From Brevipalpus yothersi (Eukaryota; Arthropoda; Arachnida; Trombidiformes; Tenuipalpidae), in NCBI GenBank assembly GCA_003956705.1, contig QZCP01000114.1, positions 28,058-92,057 on the forward strand: 64,000 nt of DNA, read 5' to 3'. A program made the position numbers and the translations under genes. The notes below the pieces were generated by a model. That model was given only the letters and a program-made list of their open reading frames with translations, was not told where the DNA came from and did not search any database. Of the stretch, positions 37,293 through 49,147 are shown piece after piece. Each line of letters begins with the position of its first letter. Position 1 is the first letter of the stretch.

Positions 37293-38904
37293 TTCATATA
37301 ATTTCAATCGTCATGGAAACATTTTTTCGAAAGCTTGTCCTTCGAGGTTTTCAGGTTTTCATGATCCCAAAAAACGTCCTAAAACATACTTTTCACTATA
37401 CTAAAATTCTGTTTCTTGTCTTTCCATCCTGCCTTCCCCCCCCTCTCTCTCTCTCTTTCTGGATTTCTCACTTTCTCTTTCGATTATCATTTTTGATTCT
37501 GTCTATCTTTTCAGCTATCTCTCACAATCACCTGGTGTATTTCCTTTTGTTTTGCTTAGTATCGATAAATACCGAGATGAGTGGCGTCCATGGAAAAGGA
37601 TAAGGTGTAAAGTGAAACATATGGTACACACAAGTGTTGCAATAATAATAACGGTAATTCTGAAGAGACCAGGTTGAAGTGTTTGAGTGACTGAGTAGAA
37701 GATGAAAACTTTATTTTTCTCTTTTTCCAAATTACTAGATAGAGAGAGTGAGTGAAAGATGCTGGATAGCCTGTAAACGTGCTGAACGTTTCGTTTTCAA
37801 GGCAGGCTAGATGAAGATCAATTTCGTCAGCCTCTCCGTCGATTTTGGCCATCGATTTTGGTATCATGATGAATACGATTTGCATTTTTGATACACTGAT
37901 CGATGCAATCGGGAAAGCTAGCTCAACTTTTTTTTTCTCTTGATACGTCTCTCTCTCTTCCACCTCTTCTACTCTTCTGTTTCTCTCTTCCAGGCTGGAG
38001 AATGGTGATGGAAATGAGATAGTTACATTTTGATAAGTTTGACTGATTTTCTTTTTGATCAAGTCTCATGCACGCACTGAATTTGATTATTCTATCCCTC
38101 ATACAGATTGTATGTGTGTGTAGGTTCCTTCTAAGGTTTGATCGATAATGGCTTGATGTGAAGAAATACACACACACACACAAACACACACAAAACGCAA
38201 TTGAAACACTGCTGATTTTCAGGTCAAGCGAATTGTCCACGCTGTCAATATGTCGCGTTATTGCTCTTCAAATTGATTCAATCAATTCTTTTCGCTTTCA
38301 AGCACGCCATGTTTCTCTCAATTCCTCAATTTTTTAACAGACAGACACACTTATATGTGCATAAAGTTCGGAAAGTGAAATCAAGAATGATCGTTTGAGG
38401 GAAGGTATATCTATGATCTTAATTAACATTCGATTTTCCATGAAGTTGTTCACAAGTTCTTCCATTTTTTTATAACGGAAATTGGTCCACCCAATCATAA
38501 TTTCTATGAATTGGCTGATCATGAAAAGATCTCATGTCGCAGGCGTGTATGATCTAAGGTTCTTCTTAGCCATACTTTTCTGAAAGTCTCATTCGTTCGA
38601 TTACCTAGTGATTTGAGATTTTTATCGTCCACCAATGAAAGAAATGGTCCTGAACCTGATTATTGCACGAAAATATAAAAACTAGCAAGCTCCGTCTGTC
38701 TATGATATGCTGTCAATCTGTTCAAGCCAAACTCTTCGGTTAAGTTTTTCGGCAGTTCTGTGAGCTAATTGTCAGTGGTTTGTTTGCGTTTTGATGAGTT
38801 TTTCCGCGCTTATGAGATCAATAGATGGAATCTCAACCAGATCTTTTGCACGTACGTTTCTGTATGATAAGCTAGTGTGATCTGCTGATCACCATGATAG
38901 CATA

Positions 38905-39026
38905 TACAGCCGTGTTCAATATGATGAGACAGATAGCCTCACCTGATTAGATACCGACCGTTGTCCATTTAGGCTACTATCTTATCAGTTGGAACTATCT
39001 GTCTCATCCTAATGAACTTGGCTGTA
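38905..39026. mobile_element. Fold-back MITE, Tc1/mariner-like
   Basis: A 122-base element bounded by TA on both sides, with ends reading CAGCC...GGCTG. The two arms are inverted copies over at least 48 bases: both contain a perfect block GATGAGACAGATAG and a further CTGAT-AGATA block, with scattered mismatches. Only a short unique centre remains. TA target, CAG-type ends and lack of coding capacity fit a Tc1/mariner-derived MITE. Its ends differ from the Tc3-like element at 15.6 kb, so it was moved by another family. Confidence 0.8.
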
Positions 39027-40713
39027 AGCCCCTCATCAATTCGCAAACCTACCACTGATAATTGAGGTCTTGAAAAATGTTACGAAGATAATCTTTCTGC
39101 ATAAATTGTGCATTAGAATTCTTATCGTTGGCCATCCCTAGTCATTAAGGTTAGTTTTGATAGGAAAACGATGTGAGAACATGATGGTTACATGCGAGTC
39201 TTCCGGGTTCACTTTCATGCTTTGGGTTGCATACTGTGTGTCGGGTCTGGCAGCTTATGGAATACTGTGATCAATCGCAAGTTTAACCTACTCTAGATGT
39301 ACTTTGGGAATACTTTTTCCCATTTCCAGGAGTGATCAGATGATCTCACATCCTGTAGCATAATAAAAAAGACCAAAGTTACCTGTTCTGAGACGTTAAA
39401 CAAAAAATTCATCAATCTCTTCAGACTTGATGATTTTTCAGCGTGTCGCAAATTATTGGTCTTATGAACCCAAATCCAAATTATTGGACGTCTCTATTAT
39501 TGAAAGATTCACCTTCTCTCTCCCCCAGACCATCAAGATGTTAAATTTTTTGTACATAGAACCTAATGAAACGATAACATAAAACACACATTCTAGATTA
39601 TTTGTTCATGCTAAACAGACAAAAGTTCTGAAAAAAAACTTTTCGACGAAAAAACCAGAAAAAACCTCGAAAAAATAGAGTTTTGCAACGCCATCTAGTG
39701 TCATTATATCTCATTAATTTTTTTCTCACGATTCTGAAGGAATCAAAATTTTCATTCATTTTTCAGATTACTTTCACTTCATAAAGCTTATGGAGTTGTG
39801 TGTGTGTCTCATACATGTATATTTAATGAGTTTGAGAAAATCTTGAGAAATATTGAATGCTAAGAAAAGTGTCACTAATTAGAACGATTCTTATTCTAGT
39901 GATAACTGCGTGTATCATCATTTTTGATACTCCCAAGTTTGGCTGATACAGTGTAGTTAATATTTTTTTCTCCTCTTGCTCTCATCATCATCACCACTGT
40001 GTCTACACCTGAATCTGCGTGTGTGTGTGAGTGTCAATATAACTTATATTATATAAGTCTCAGAAAGTATTTTTGGGTGTTGATCAAAGTGTAAAGTTTG
40101 CGTTTCGATACATTATCTCTATCTCTTCGAATCTTGTGAATGTGACAATATGTTCTAGAATTTCGAATTTTTCATTATCATCATCATCGCTCAGCTTCAC
40201 TTTACGGCAATACATTCCATTGTTCACTGCTTGAGATGAGATGAGATGAGATGCTGTGTGTGATATTTGATGAATGAAACTCTTCTTCCATCGATATTAG
40301 GGTGAAAAGTTTTTTTCGTTTCGTTTCAAGATCAAAATGAAAGTTTTCGCAATATTTTTTCTCCTCTCCTTTTGATTAGCCCAAGTGAAGGAGAAATTTG
40401 GAAAGAAAAAATTAACAGTATATTATTAAGTATCGTTCATCTTCCAACGCATGTATCACACTATCATACTATCATACTAGAAGCTCGAACACCCACCTTA
40501 TCATCATTCCTCACCCATCGAGCTTACAAAAATCTATCTCTTTGATCATTCCACTTCTTCCTTTTTTTCTTCATCATCATCTTCGAATATCGAAACATTA
40601 TCATCCAGTAACGTGAAAGCGCTTCCACCAATCAGTGTCAAACCATAAATTGAAGGCAAAGAAGAAGAAGAAGAAGAAGAAGCGAAAAAAATTTAATTGA
40701 TCTCTATTTCAAA

Positions 40714-41471
40714 ATGTCGCTGCCTGGAAGTTCTAATTATTCATTTGATCACAATGGTGATATGTGTGTATCGAAAGGTCTTCTATTGCCACTGGTCGGT
40801 GAATGGTCAACCCTATTGTGGATTCGAATTATTGGCTATCTTTTGTTTCTATTGTATCTTTTCCTTGGTATAGCCATAATAGCGGATATTTTTATGTGTG
40901 CTATTGAAAAAATAACCAGTCAAACGCGAAAAGTTCTCATATCTCATGGAGATAGCACAAATCCACCGGAATACATTGAAGTAACCATTTGGAATGAAAC
41001 TGTGGCCAATCTTACACTTATGGCTCTCGGTTCTAGTGCGCCCGAAATTCTTTTAGCCATAATTGAAATTGTATCCTCTGGGTAAGTTAATCTTGTATTT
41101 GTTTTGGGTGTGTGTCCCTATCTGTGTCTATGTGTGTTTATTCCTTCTATTTCCTCTCTCTATTCTCTTTCTTCTTCTTCTCTTACCCTTTGGGAGTCGT
41201 TTACATACTGACACTATCGTTGTACTGTATTTGAATGTATTTCCTCTCACTTACCAACAAATAAATAGTCTACAACTTAGCCACAGCAATTCATGACACA
41301 AACTATTCGATTATACAGGAAAAGGGGTCCAATTATCATTGGGATAAATTTTTATTACTTCTCTCCGTAAACAAAGCCCACAACTTTTTTTCCACTCTCA
41401 CGGATTTCTTTTCTTTTCCACTCTCTTTTGGGTTAATTTCGCATGATTCTGTAGGAGAGAGAGAAAAAGAT

Positions 41472-41503
<32 letters not shown>

Positions 41504-41912
41504 CCTTAAGCCTAAGATATAAAGTTACTTATTTTTTCTTCTACTCACATAGATAAGTTGAGCATGAAACTTTTCTCCACGCTATATATGATGATGAACG
41601 GATATAAGATAGAGAGGAGGTGAAGAAAAAAACCGAAAAACTTGGCTAACCGGTTCCTCCAAAAAAAAAGTTGACCATAGTTTCCATGGACTCTCCATGT
41701 GTATCTGTGTATGGAGCATCCGATATATTCCTCCTCTTTTTCATGGTGTTGATTCTGCTACTCTCGCTTTTTCTCTCTCTCTCTCTCCCTTGGTTGATTA
41801 CAATTGTGATTCTCTCTTGGAACTTTCTTGGAGGCTTCTGAGCCTTTCCCGAAGAGAAGATAGATCCCAAAGCCATGGAGGTGGGCGGCGGTGGCACTGA
41901 GCCTTCAGTATA

Positions 41913-41963
<51 letters not shown>

Positions 41964-42030
41964 TCTAGTCATGCTTCACTTGGAACTGATGAATACACAC
42001 TCACAAGTATCATACTTTAGTCATCATGGA

Positions 42031-42065
<35 letters not shown>

Positions 42066-42323
42066 GGAAAAATTTTTTCACCATTGAAAGGTTGTTCGAT
42101 TCGTTGTCAGTGAATGAATGAATGAATGAATGGTGGATGATATTAGTGAGGAATATTAGCAGTGTACAAGTAAGGGAACAGCTTGTCAAGTGAAGCTTGT
42201 CGAAATAATAATTATATTAATTGAAGTATTATTCTGCACACACATCTCACCAGCTTTATTCTCTATCAACCCTTGATATGCTCTCATTATTCACTTCTTC
42301 TTTCAAAACCTTATACACCATAC

Positions 42324-42381
<58 letters not shown>

Positions 42382-42692
42382 NNNNNNNNNNNNNNNNNNN
42401 NNNNNNNNNNNNNNNNNNNNNNNNNNNNNNNNNNNNNNNNNNNNNNNNNNNNNNNNNNNNNNNNNNNNNNNNNNNNNNNNNNNNNNNNNNNNNNNNNNNN
42501 NNNNNNNNNNNNNNNNNNNNNNNNNNNNNNNNNNNNNNNNNNNNNNNNNNNNNNNNNNNNNNNNNNNNNNNNNNNNNNNNNNNNNNNNNNNNNNNNNNNN
42601 NNNNNNNNNNNNNNNNNNNNNNNNNNNNNNNNNNNNNNNNNNNNNNNNNNNNNNNNNNNNNNNNNNNNNNNNNNNNNNNNNNNNNNNNNNNN

Positions 42693-42737
<45 letters not shown>

Positions 42738-44588
42738 TTGGTGTGAGAGAATCATCTTGCATATCTCACCATCATGCTTTTCTTGATTAGTTTATTGGTT
42801 GTCTTGCTGAGTTTCCATTAAACGCTAATTTAACTGCCGGAAAGTTTCACTTTTCACTCATTCCGAAAGTATTCCAATATAAATATTTGTTCAATCTAAG
42901 ATAATACAATATTGTTCAGCTCCCACTGACAACTTTTCATTCAGGAAATTGCTATTTCTCTTTAGTCTCCGATTATTTTCGTTTTTTTGGTCTGTCAACT
43001 GATCGTGTTATGCAAATTTTCACCCATTAGACAGTTACATGTCCTAGATCAAAGCATCTATGTTCAGATGGCTGTCATCTATCACAAAGAATGATCATAT
43101 GTCTACTGACCCATTTTCGTTCTTATCCAAATATAGTTCTTTTGAAATTTGGAAACATACATGATTCGATTTAGTTCTCTGTTCCGAATTCATTCTTCAG
43201 CCCTATTGTATCAACTTATCTTGAGTTACTCAAGATATTTGACAGTTTGGGTCTCAGTTTGATTGTTGAAACAAACTGATCCTCCTCTCATACTTTCGCC
43301 CCCAAAAGTTTAAATTGAATTTGAATTCAAATTTATCGAATTAGAGTTTTGACTTTTCGAGTTCATTCTGATGGTTATAAAGCTTTAAAAAACTTTTAAG
43401 AATTCCATAGACTACTAGACTGTAAATTAAGGATTCAAAAAATGATCATCAAGAAGGGGCGAATCGAAATAACGATGTACATTTCAATGATGTTATGCAA
43501 TAGTTTTGTGAACATGAAGTTTCCACTCATTTCTAATTTTACTCTTGTAGGATTATGCAGATGAGATCATTCATATTTTATATGTCTTACATAATCACAA
43601 TTTACTGAGCCTTTCCACCAACACACACACACATGTATATATATGCTGCTCTTCCGATAACTTCTATCTTCCTGGCAGAGTGCTTTTACTTGGAATTTCT
43701 CTCATCTTTTTCAAAGTAATTAGTATTAATAATTCATATATTACCATTTATTTTAGATTCAAAGCTGGTGAACTTGGACCTGGTACGATTGTAGGCTCAG
43801 CAGCTTACAATTTATTTGTAATATCGGCTGTTTGCGTTGTTTCGATACCAAATAATGAGTCAAGATCTATCAAGGCTATCAAGGTGAATGATTCATTGAA
43901 AGAATTATGATTTGCTTAGATCATTTTCTTCAGAAGTTGAAATATTTTCTTTTCACGTAGAGCTTACTGTGCATGCACTTTGGACACACTCAGCTCATCT
44001 TTGCTTGAAAGCAAAACTATTTGAGATTTGAGACATATTTATTACAGAGGAAGTTTTTTTCATCTGTAAGTTACCAAGAAGTTAACAGTGAATGAATTCA
44101 ATTTTTCCTAGATCCTAAAAATCGCATCGAAAGACTAGGAGAATCAAAGATCATTCAAGAATATTATTATTAAGAATATAACATTAAGAATATTCCTATT
44201 CATCACTGTCTCAATATCTGTCAAGTAATCTATCCAAGAATCTATCAGACAAGATCATCATTGAGAGTCAGAATCATTTATGATGAGACCCAGTTACAAA
44301 AATTCATTTCTTCAGTAACATCTTATCTTCTCATTTAACTCCACAGGTATTCGCGGTGACCTGTACCTTTGCAACTTTTGCATATATCTGGCTATTCTTC
44401 ATACTATCTGTCAACACACCGGATGTCGTGGAAGTATGGGAAGCATTTTTAACTTTCGCCTTCTTCATAATTCTCATCTTCGTAGCTTATGCTGCTGATC
44501 GAAACTTTTTCCAATCAACCAGCAAAGATTTCACTCAAGTGGATACAGGTCCAGGTAAGTGTTAGTTTTGTGAGAGAGAAATAGAAAA

Positions 44589-44654
<66 letters not shown>

Positions 44655-47250
44655 AAGCTGATCATGAACTTAAACGAATTTATTCAAATTCGTATTTTTT
44701 ACCCAAAAAGCAACAAACTTGAGCTACTGCATAACAAGTTAACTTTTGATATCACTCAACTTACAAGACATGCTTTGCTAGAACTGCACCTTTCAATCTC
44801 ATGCTTAGCTTATCCATGTACATGTATTTGTATATATTCGAAGCAGGTGGCTGATTTGAATTTTATTATTATTATTGAGCTTTGTTTCAAGCTTGTTGAA
44901 GGTTCTCCTATTCAACTTCACTGCTATGATGCTAAATATATGTGCCAAAGTGTAGTAGCAAGCTGTTCATGTATAGTTTGATTAGAAAAGAGCAGAAAAA
45001 AAAAACACTAAAAGGAATTGTCCATCTTTCTGTCTGTCTGTTTCTCTTTCTTAATGGAAATGGAGTTCAATTTTCCAATTTTGATTTCTATTAAACTAAA
45101 TTAGTACAAAGAAATAGAATGCGCAAATAAATTTGGCCGATTTAGTTCTGAGAAAATTATCATCTCAATGCCTAACGAGAATTAGTTGTAGTTATTTTTT
45201 ACTCTTCTAAGTTTTTTCAAATGATTGAATCGAGAGAATTAATCTTTCAGGAAAAATTTTGGGAAGTTATTCTTTACAATGTTTCTGTTCACAAAACCAT
45301 CCTGCAATGTCATTTCGTAAGGGAATACATGTACTTATGGCTTGTTTGCTATTCAACTAAATTTTTCTTCTCTTTTTGATCTATTCCATGTCCCTTGACA
45401 CCTCTTTCACCATCATTGGAACACATCCACATCACCGGAAATATGCAGCTCATATGGAATTTTTTCCTAAAGGCAAAATCACCAAAAAAACTCTCGCCAA
45501 ATTTCTCAAAGAAATCCATAAGATTGATCCCAGCTTAACCGCTGAAGATGCTGCTTGCCTTGCAGCCACATACTTATTTGATAATGAACACCATTCACGA
45601 CTCTTCTATCGAGTGTCCGCTTGTCGATGGCTATCTGGCTCACGAACTCCATTTCCACATCTAACCAAAGAATTGCAGCATGTGTATGATTTGATGAAAG
45701 ACAATATGAGCCAAAAATCGGGAAAATCACAAACCGATGGAAGTATTGCTCTCAACACAGTTGCCGCCGAAATTGCTCACGAAAAAGACATTGCAGTTGT
45801 CCAATTTGCTGCACCAACAGCGGCTGTAATGGAAAATGCTGGCTATGTGGATATAGTTGTGATGCGGTATGGACGAATGGACAATCGAGTACAGTGTTTA
45901 GTTGAAACTCTTGATCGAACAGCAATTGCTCGACGTGATTACAAGCCTATCAAAGAAGTGGTTACTTTTGAGCCTGGTGAATCGGAGAAAGTATTGAAGG
46001 TGGAAATAATTGATGATGATAATTGGAATCCTGATAATGTTTTTCTAGTTAAACTATCCTTACTGGAGGAGGAATCAGAAAGTGAGGAGAAAAATGTTGC
46101 CAAAGGACGTCTTACCGTCATGACAGTGACCATAGTGGATGATGATTTTCCTGGAATTATAGTGTTCGGTCAAAGGTTAATCACTGTTGAAGAAGATGTT
46201 GGTAAAGTTATCATACCAGTGCTCAGAGAGCAAGGATCTGATGGACGTGTGGAGGTGAAATGGAAAACTATCGATGGGACCGCCAAAAATGGACGTGACT
46301 ATAAGGGTGGTGAAGGAGTTATTGTGTTTGAGCATGGTGTTATACGTCGTGAGATTGAAATTTCCATTGAAAACGATTATGAAGAAATTAAGGATGAATA
46401 TTTTGAAGTTGTTCTATTGGAGGCATCTAATGGCGCTAAAATAGGAAAAAATCATCAAATCATGGTCACGGTCACCAATGATAGTGATTACAATCTGATT
46501 ATGAATAAATTGTTGAAAAAAATTAAGAAAGAAAGATCTGGCTTTCGACTTCATCGAGACAAATGGATTGAACAATTTAAATCAGCCATGTCACTAACTG
46601 AAGAAACGAATGGTGATGATGACGAAAAAGAAGGCAATGGAGGCTTAACTTTCTTGGACTATTTTCTACATGTTTTGGCTTTTGGATGGAAAATTTTATT
46701 CGCTTTTGTACCACCTACCAGTATATGGGGTGGCTGGCTGACATTCATCGTTTCACTCATCCTCATCGGTGTGATCACCACAATTGTCGGTGACACTGCG
46801 GACTCATTTGGATGTCTGACAGGTATGAAGCCTTCCATCACTGCTATCACTTTTGTGGCTATGGGTACTTCACTTCCGGACACTTTTGCTTCGCGAACTG
46901 CGGCCAAATTGGAAAAAACAGCTGACAATGCTATCGGTAATATTACTGGCAGCAATTCGGTGAACGTTTTTCTTGGTTTAGGTCTTCCATGGTTAATGGC
47001 TGCCATATATTGGTCATCAAAGGGTGAAAAGTTTATCGTACCTGCCGGTGATTTGGGTTTCAGTGTTGCCCTGTTCACCGGGCTTTCCATATTTGCAATC
47101 GCTCTAATATTGTTGCGACGATTTATGCCAATATTTGGACCTGGTGAATTGGGTGGTCCATCCAAATATTCTATTCCTTGCTCAATATTTTTTACCCTCC
47201 TCTGGTTCATCTATATTATTGGTTCAATTATCCAATCTCAAGGTGCTTAA
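40714..47250 (+). CDS. Calx: Na+/Ca2+ exchanger (NCX / Calx, SLC8)
   Basis: Four coding exons: 40714-41081, 43757-43883, 44347-44554 and 45449-47250; phases match and give 834 residues. SLC8 exchangers move about 3 Na+ in for 1 Ca2+ out across the plasma membrane. The alpha-1 repeat is split over exons 1-2 (NETVANLTLMALGSSAPE and GPGTIVGSAAYNLFVI). The cytosolic loop in exon 4 has two Calx-beta domains, about residues 350-467 and 471-580, with acidic IIDDDNW, IVDDDFPG and ENDYEEIKDEYFEV Ca2+ motifs. The alpha-2 repeat (about 686-745) has FVAMGTSLPDTFAS and NAIGNITGSNSVNVFLGLG. The Lys/Arg-rich XIP segment expected after TM5 is not evident. A possible extra exon lies at 45251-45316. Divergent from the SLC6 gene upstream. 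AATAAA at 47927-47932 is a possible poly(A) signal. Confidence 0.96.
41916..41962. repeat. (CA)n microsatellite
   Basis: About 46 bases of CA in NCX intron 1. Confidence 0.97.
42329..42734. repeat. (GA)n microsatellite spanning an assembly gap
   Basis: GA repeats flank 311 N bases (42382-42692) on both sides, so the gap is most simply a collapsed or unresolved longer GA array. Confidence 0.95.
44592..44652. repeat. (CT)n microsatellite after NCX exon 3
   Basis: About 60 bases of CT starting 38 bases inside intron 3, just after the donor of exon 3. Confidence 0.95.
45251..45316 (+). other. Candidate 66-base cassette exon of the NCX gene
   Basis: This stretch is preceded by a good acceptor (CTTTCAG) and followed by GTAAGG. 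It is open in the NCX frame and symmetrical (enters and leaves in phase 1). Inclusion would add 22 residues, ILGSYSLQCFCSQNHPAMSF among them, before the HMEFFPKG start of the loop exon. I know no homologous segment, so it may be chance. Confidence 0.3.
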
Positions 47251-49147
47251 TGGTGTATACAGGCTGAAAGAGCGATTTTTGATCATTGACTCAAACTTTT
47301 AGAGGGTTATTTTTGTACTTTATTCATTTTGTCTTTCTCATTTTCATTTTTTTCATCAATTCAAACCCCGGTTTTCCGAGAAAAGAGATTTATCCAGCCT
47401 GATGGTAGGCTTTCCCTACTCCTTTTATTAGTAATTCATAGTATAATTTGGAATAGATTTTAAAGTGATCATTGGGCTGGGCACTCTGGAAGCTCAACTC
47501 GAGTGAAAACTTATGAATGTTAACCATTGTATTTATGAATTTAAGTAATCTCAAGATTATCTGTGGAAAATTAATCAAAATTTAAATTCATTTTCTATCA
47601 GCTTGACCATATCTCAAAGTTCGATGCATTCCTCTGATGTTTATTCCTATCCAACCTATATCTCATTCCTAGAATGAACGAAATTCTCTAAAAAAACGAT
47701 GGATCGTAATCTCATGCATTCAAAATTGATCAGTTACCGATTATTTTTCTTAAGATTTTTGATTCTTATCTTCTCTCAGAGAAGAAAAAAATATCTCAGC
47801 TGATCAATTTTTATTTGCTCGAATTTATCATAATATTTTATTGATTGAAAAATTGACTACTCATCTCTAAAAATTCATTTCCCTAATCAATTGTGTTGTG
47901 TAATTGATGTAAACAAAAATCATAACAATAAAATGATCGAGTATTTTTTTTGAAAAATCATCTGGTCATTGTACAGTGTACATGATCAAAATTTTTGCCT
48001 AAAACCAATTGATCAAATGAAATTAGGATGATTGTAATCCTATGTTTATCAGGATGATAACAATCAAATTGGTCTTTGAATCCTTTTCCATAAAAATCGT
48101 CCATGACGAGAAAGTTTTTGAGTTAATATTAGACTCATAATTCTTATCTCCAGTCCTTTTCGTATCGAGATGAGCCCACACCAGAGAAAATAGGTGAAAA
48201 TGAAATGGAAGGGACCTACAAGAGACAAAATATGAGCACTTTGAAAAAATTTGTAAAGATTTTTGGTCTTTGGGGCTAGCTTTTTCGAGTTTTTTGTATC
48301 TCTCAAGCATGTTAATTTAAAAAATGGATAGAATATTGGTGAAGAAAACTAGGTCTATTGAAAAATTTTGTCAGAGTTTTTTCCAGTATAATGTTATCAA
48401 TTTTTTTCTCTTCAGTAACGATTAATGATGGAAAAATCAAACAAAATCGGATCGCTTTTCATCATCAAATCAATCCAGAGGCGATTGCTAACATTTTTCC
48501 ATAATTAATTCGTTGAAATGAAGACCAAGCAAGAAGCTTGCTTCAGGGTGAATTGATATTGTTGTATATAAATAGTGTTTTTCGCAATCTGATGACAATA
48601 CAATGTAATAGCTCTATTTCATCGAGAGCTATTTCTGTCCAATAAGATCAATTTTCATTGATAGAAAACGTTTAGGCAGATTTACTCGCTCTCTCTCTTT
48701 CTATTCCATAAAATAAATCCAAGTACAATAAAAATTAGAATAAGCATAAAAATGGAGCTCTGACATTTTCATCGAGCTATTGAACATAGTCTACCATCTG
48801 GTATAATACCATTCATGAAATGAAGCCGAAAAAGCTTCCAAAAACAACCTGATAATCACAATTTGAAATTCAGAAGATTCTTGCGTGAAGACTCTCTCTC
48901 TCTCTCTCTCTCTCTTTCATATGGTGTCGATAATAGTTTTTATTCGCTTTTTCAATACACTTCGATTCTTTTCCAAAAATACCTCAGAGAATTGCTTTGT
49001 AACTCATCCATATTCGTCTAGCGAGTTAGATGAAATCTTGATATTCTCAAAAAAACTATACTGAAAAATGGCAGCTATCTAAGACCTACGTCAGAATGAT
49101 GAGAAAAAGAGCCCCTAGACGAACCATCATCATCCTATCACGGTGGA
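47251..49147. other. NCX 3' flank
   Basis: Contains the likely 3' UTR and poly(A) hexamer (47927-47932) of the exchanger gene. Two overlapping minus-strand open frames at 48023-48310 look like chance. No other feature seen. Confidence 0.5.

Larger units (their letters stand above)
36656..40713. other. Divergent intergenic region between SLC6 and NCX genes
   Basis: The SLC6 gene (-) and the exchanger gene (+) point away from each other, so this 4 kb region must contain both promoters. It holds GA/CT arrays at 37120-37150 and 37239-37288, a CA run near 38169-38190 and the MITE at 38905-39026. A 168-residue minus-strand open frame at 38062-37556 has no recognisable domain and is not called. (GATGA)n occurs near 40232-40252 and (GAA)n near 40661-40682, just before the exchanger start. 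Confidence 0.5.
41082..43756. other. NCX intron 1 with assembly gap
   Basis: A 2.7 kb intron containing (GT)n at 41472-41498, (CA)n at 41916-41962, (GA)n at 42033-42062 and a gap of 311 N flanked by GA arrays (42329-42734). The alpha-1 repeat continues directly from exon 1 to exon 2, so no coding exon is missing in the gap. Confidence 0.85.

Noticed and set aside
37556..38062. 168-codon minus-strand open frame
   Set aside because: No recognisable domain, no splice partners and AT-rich random-like composition. Length is borderline for chance in this window.
42256..42762. Long open frames across the N gap
   Set aside because: They consist of GA/CT repeat translation and N bases only.
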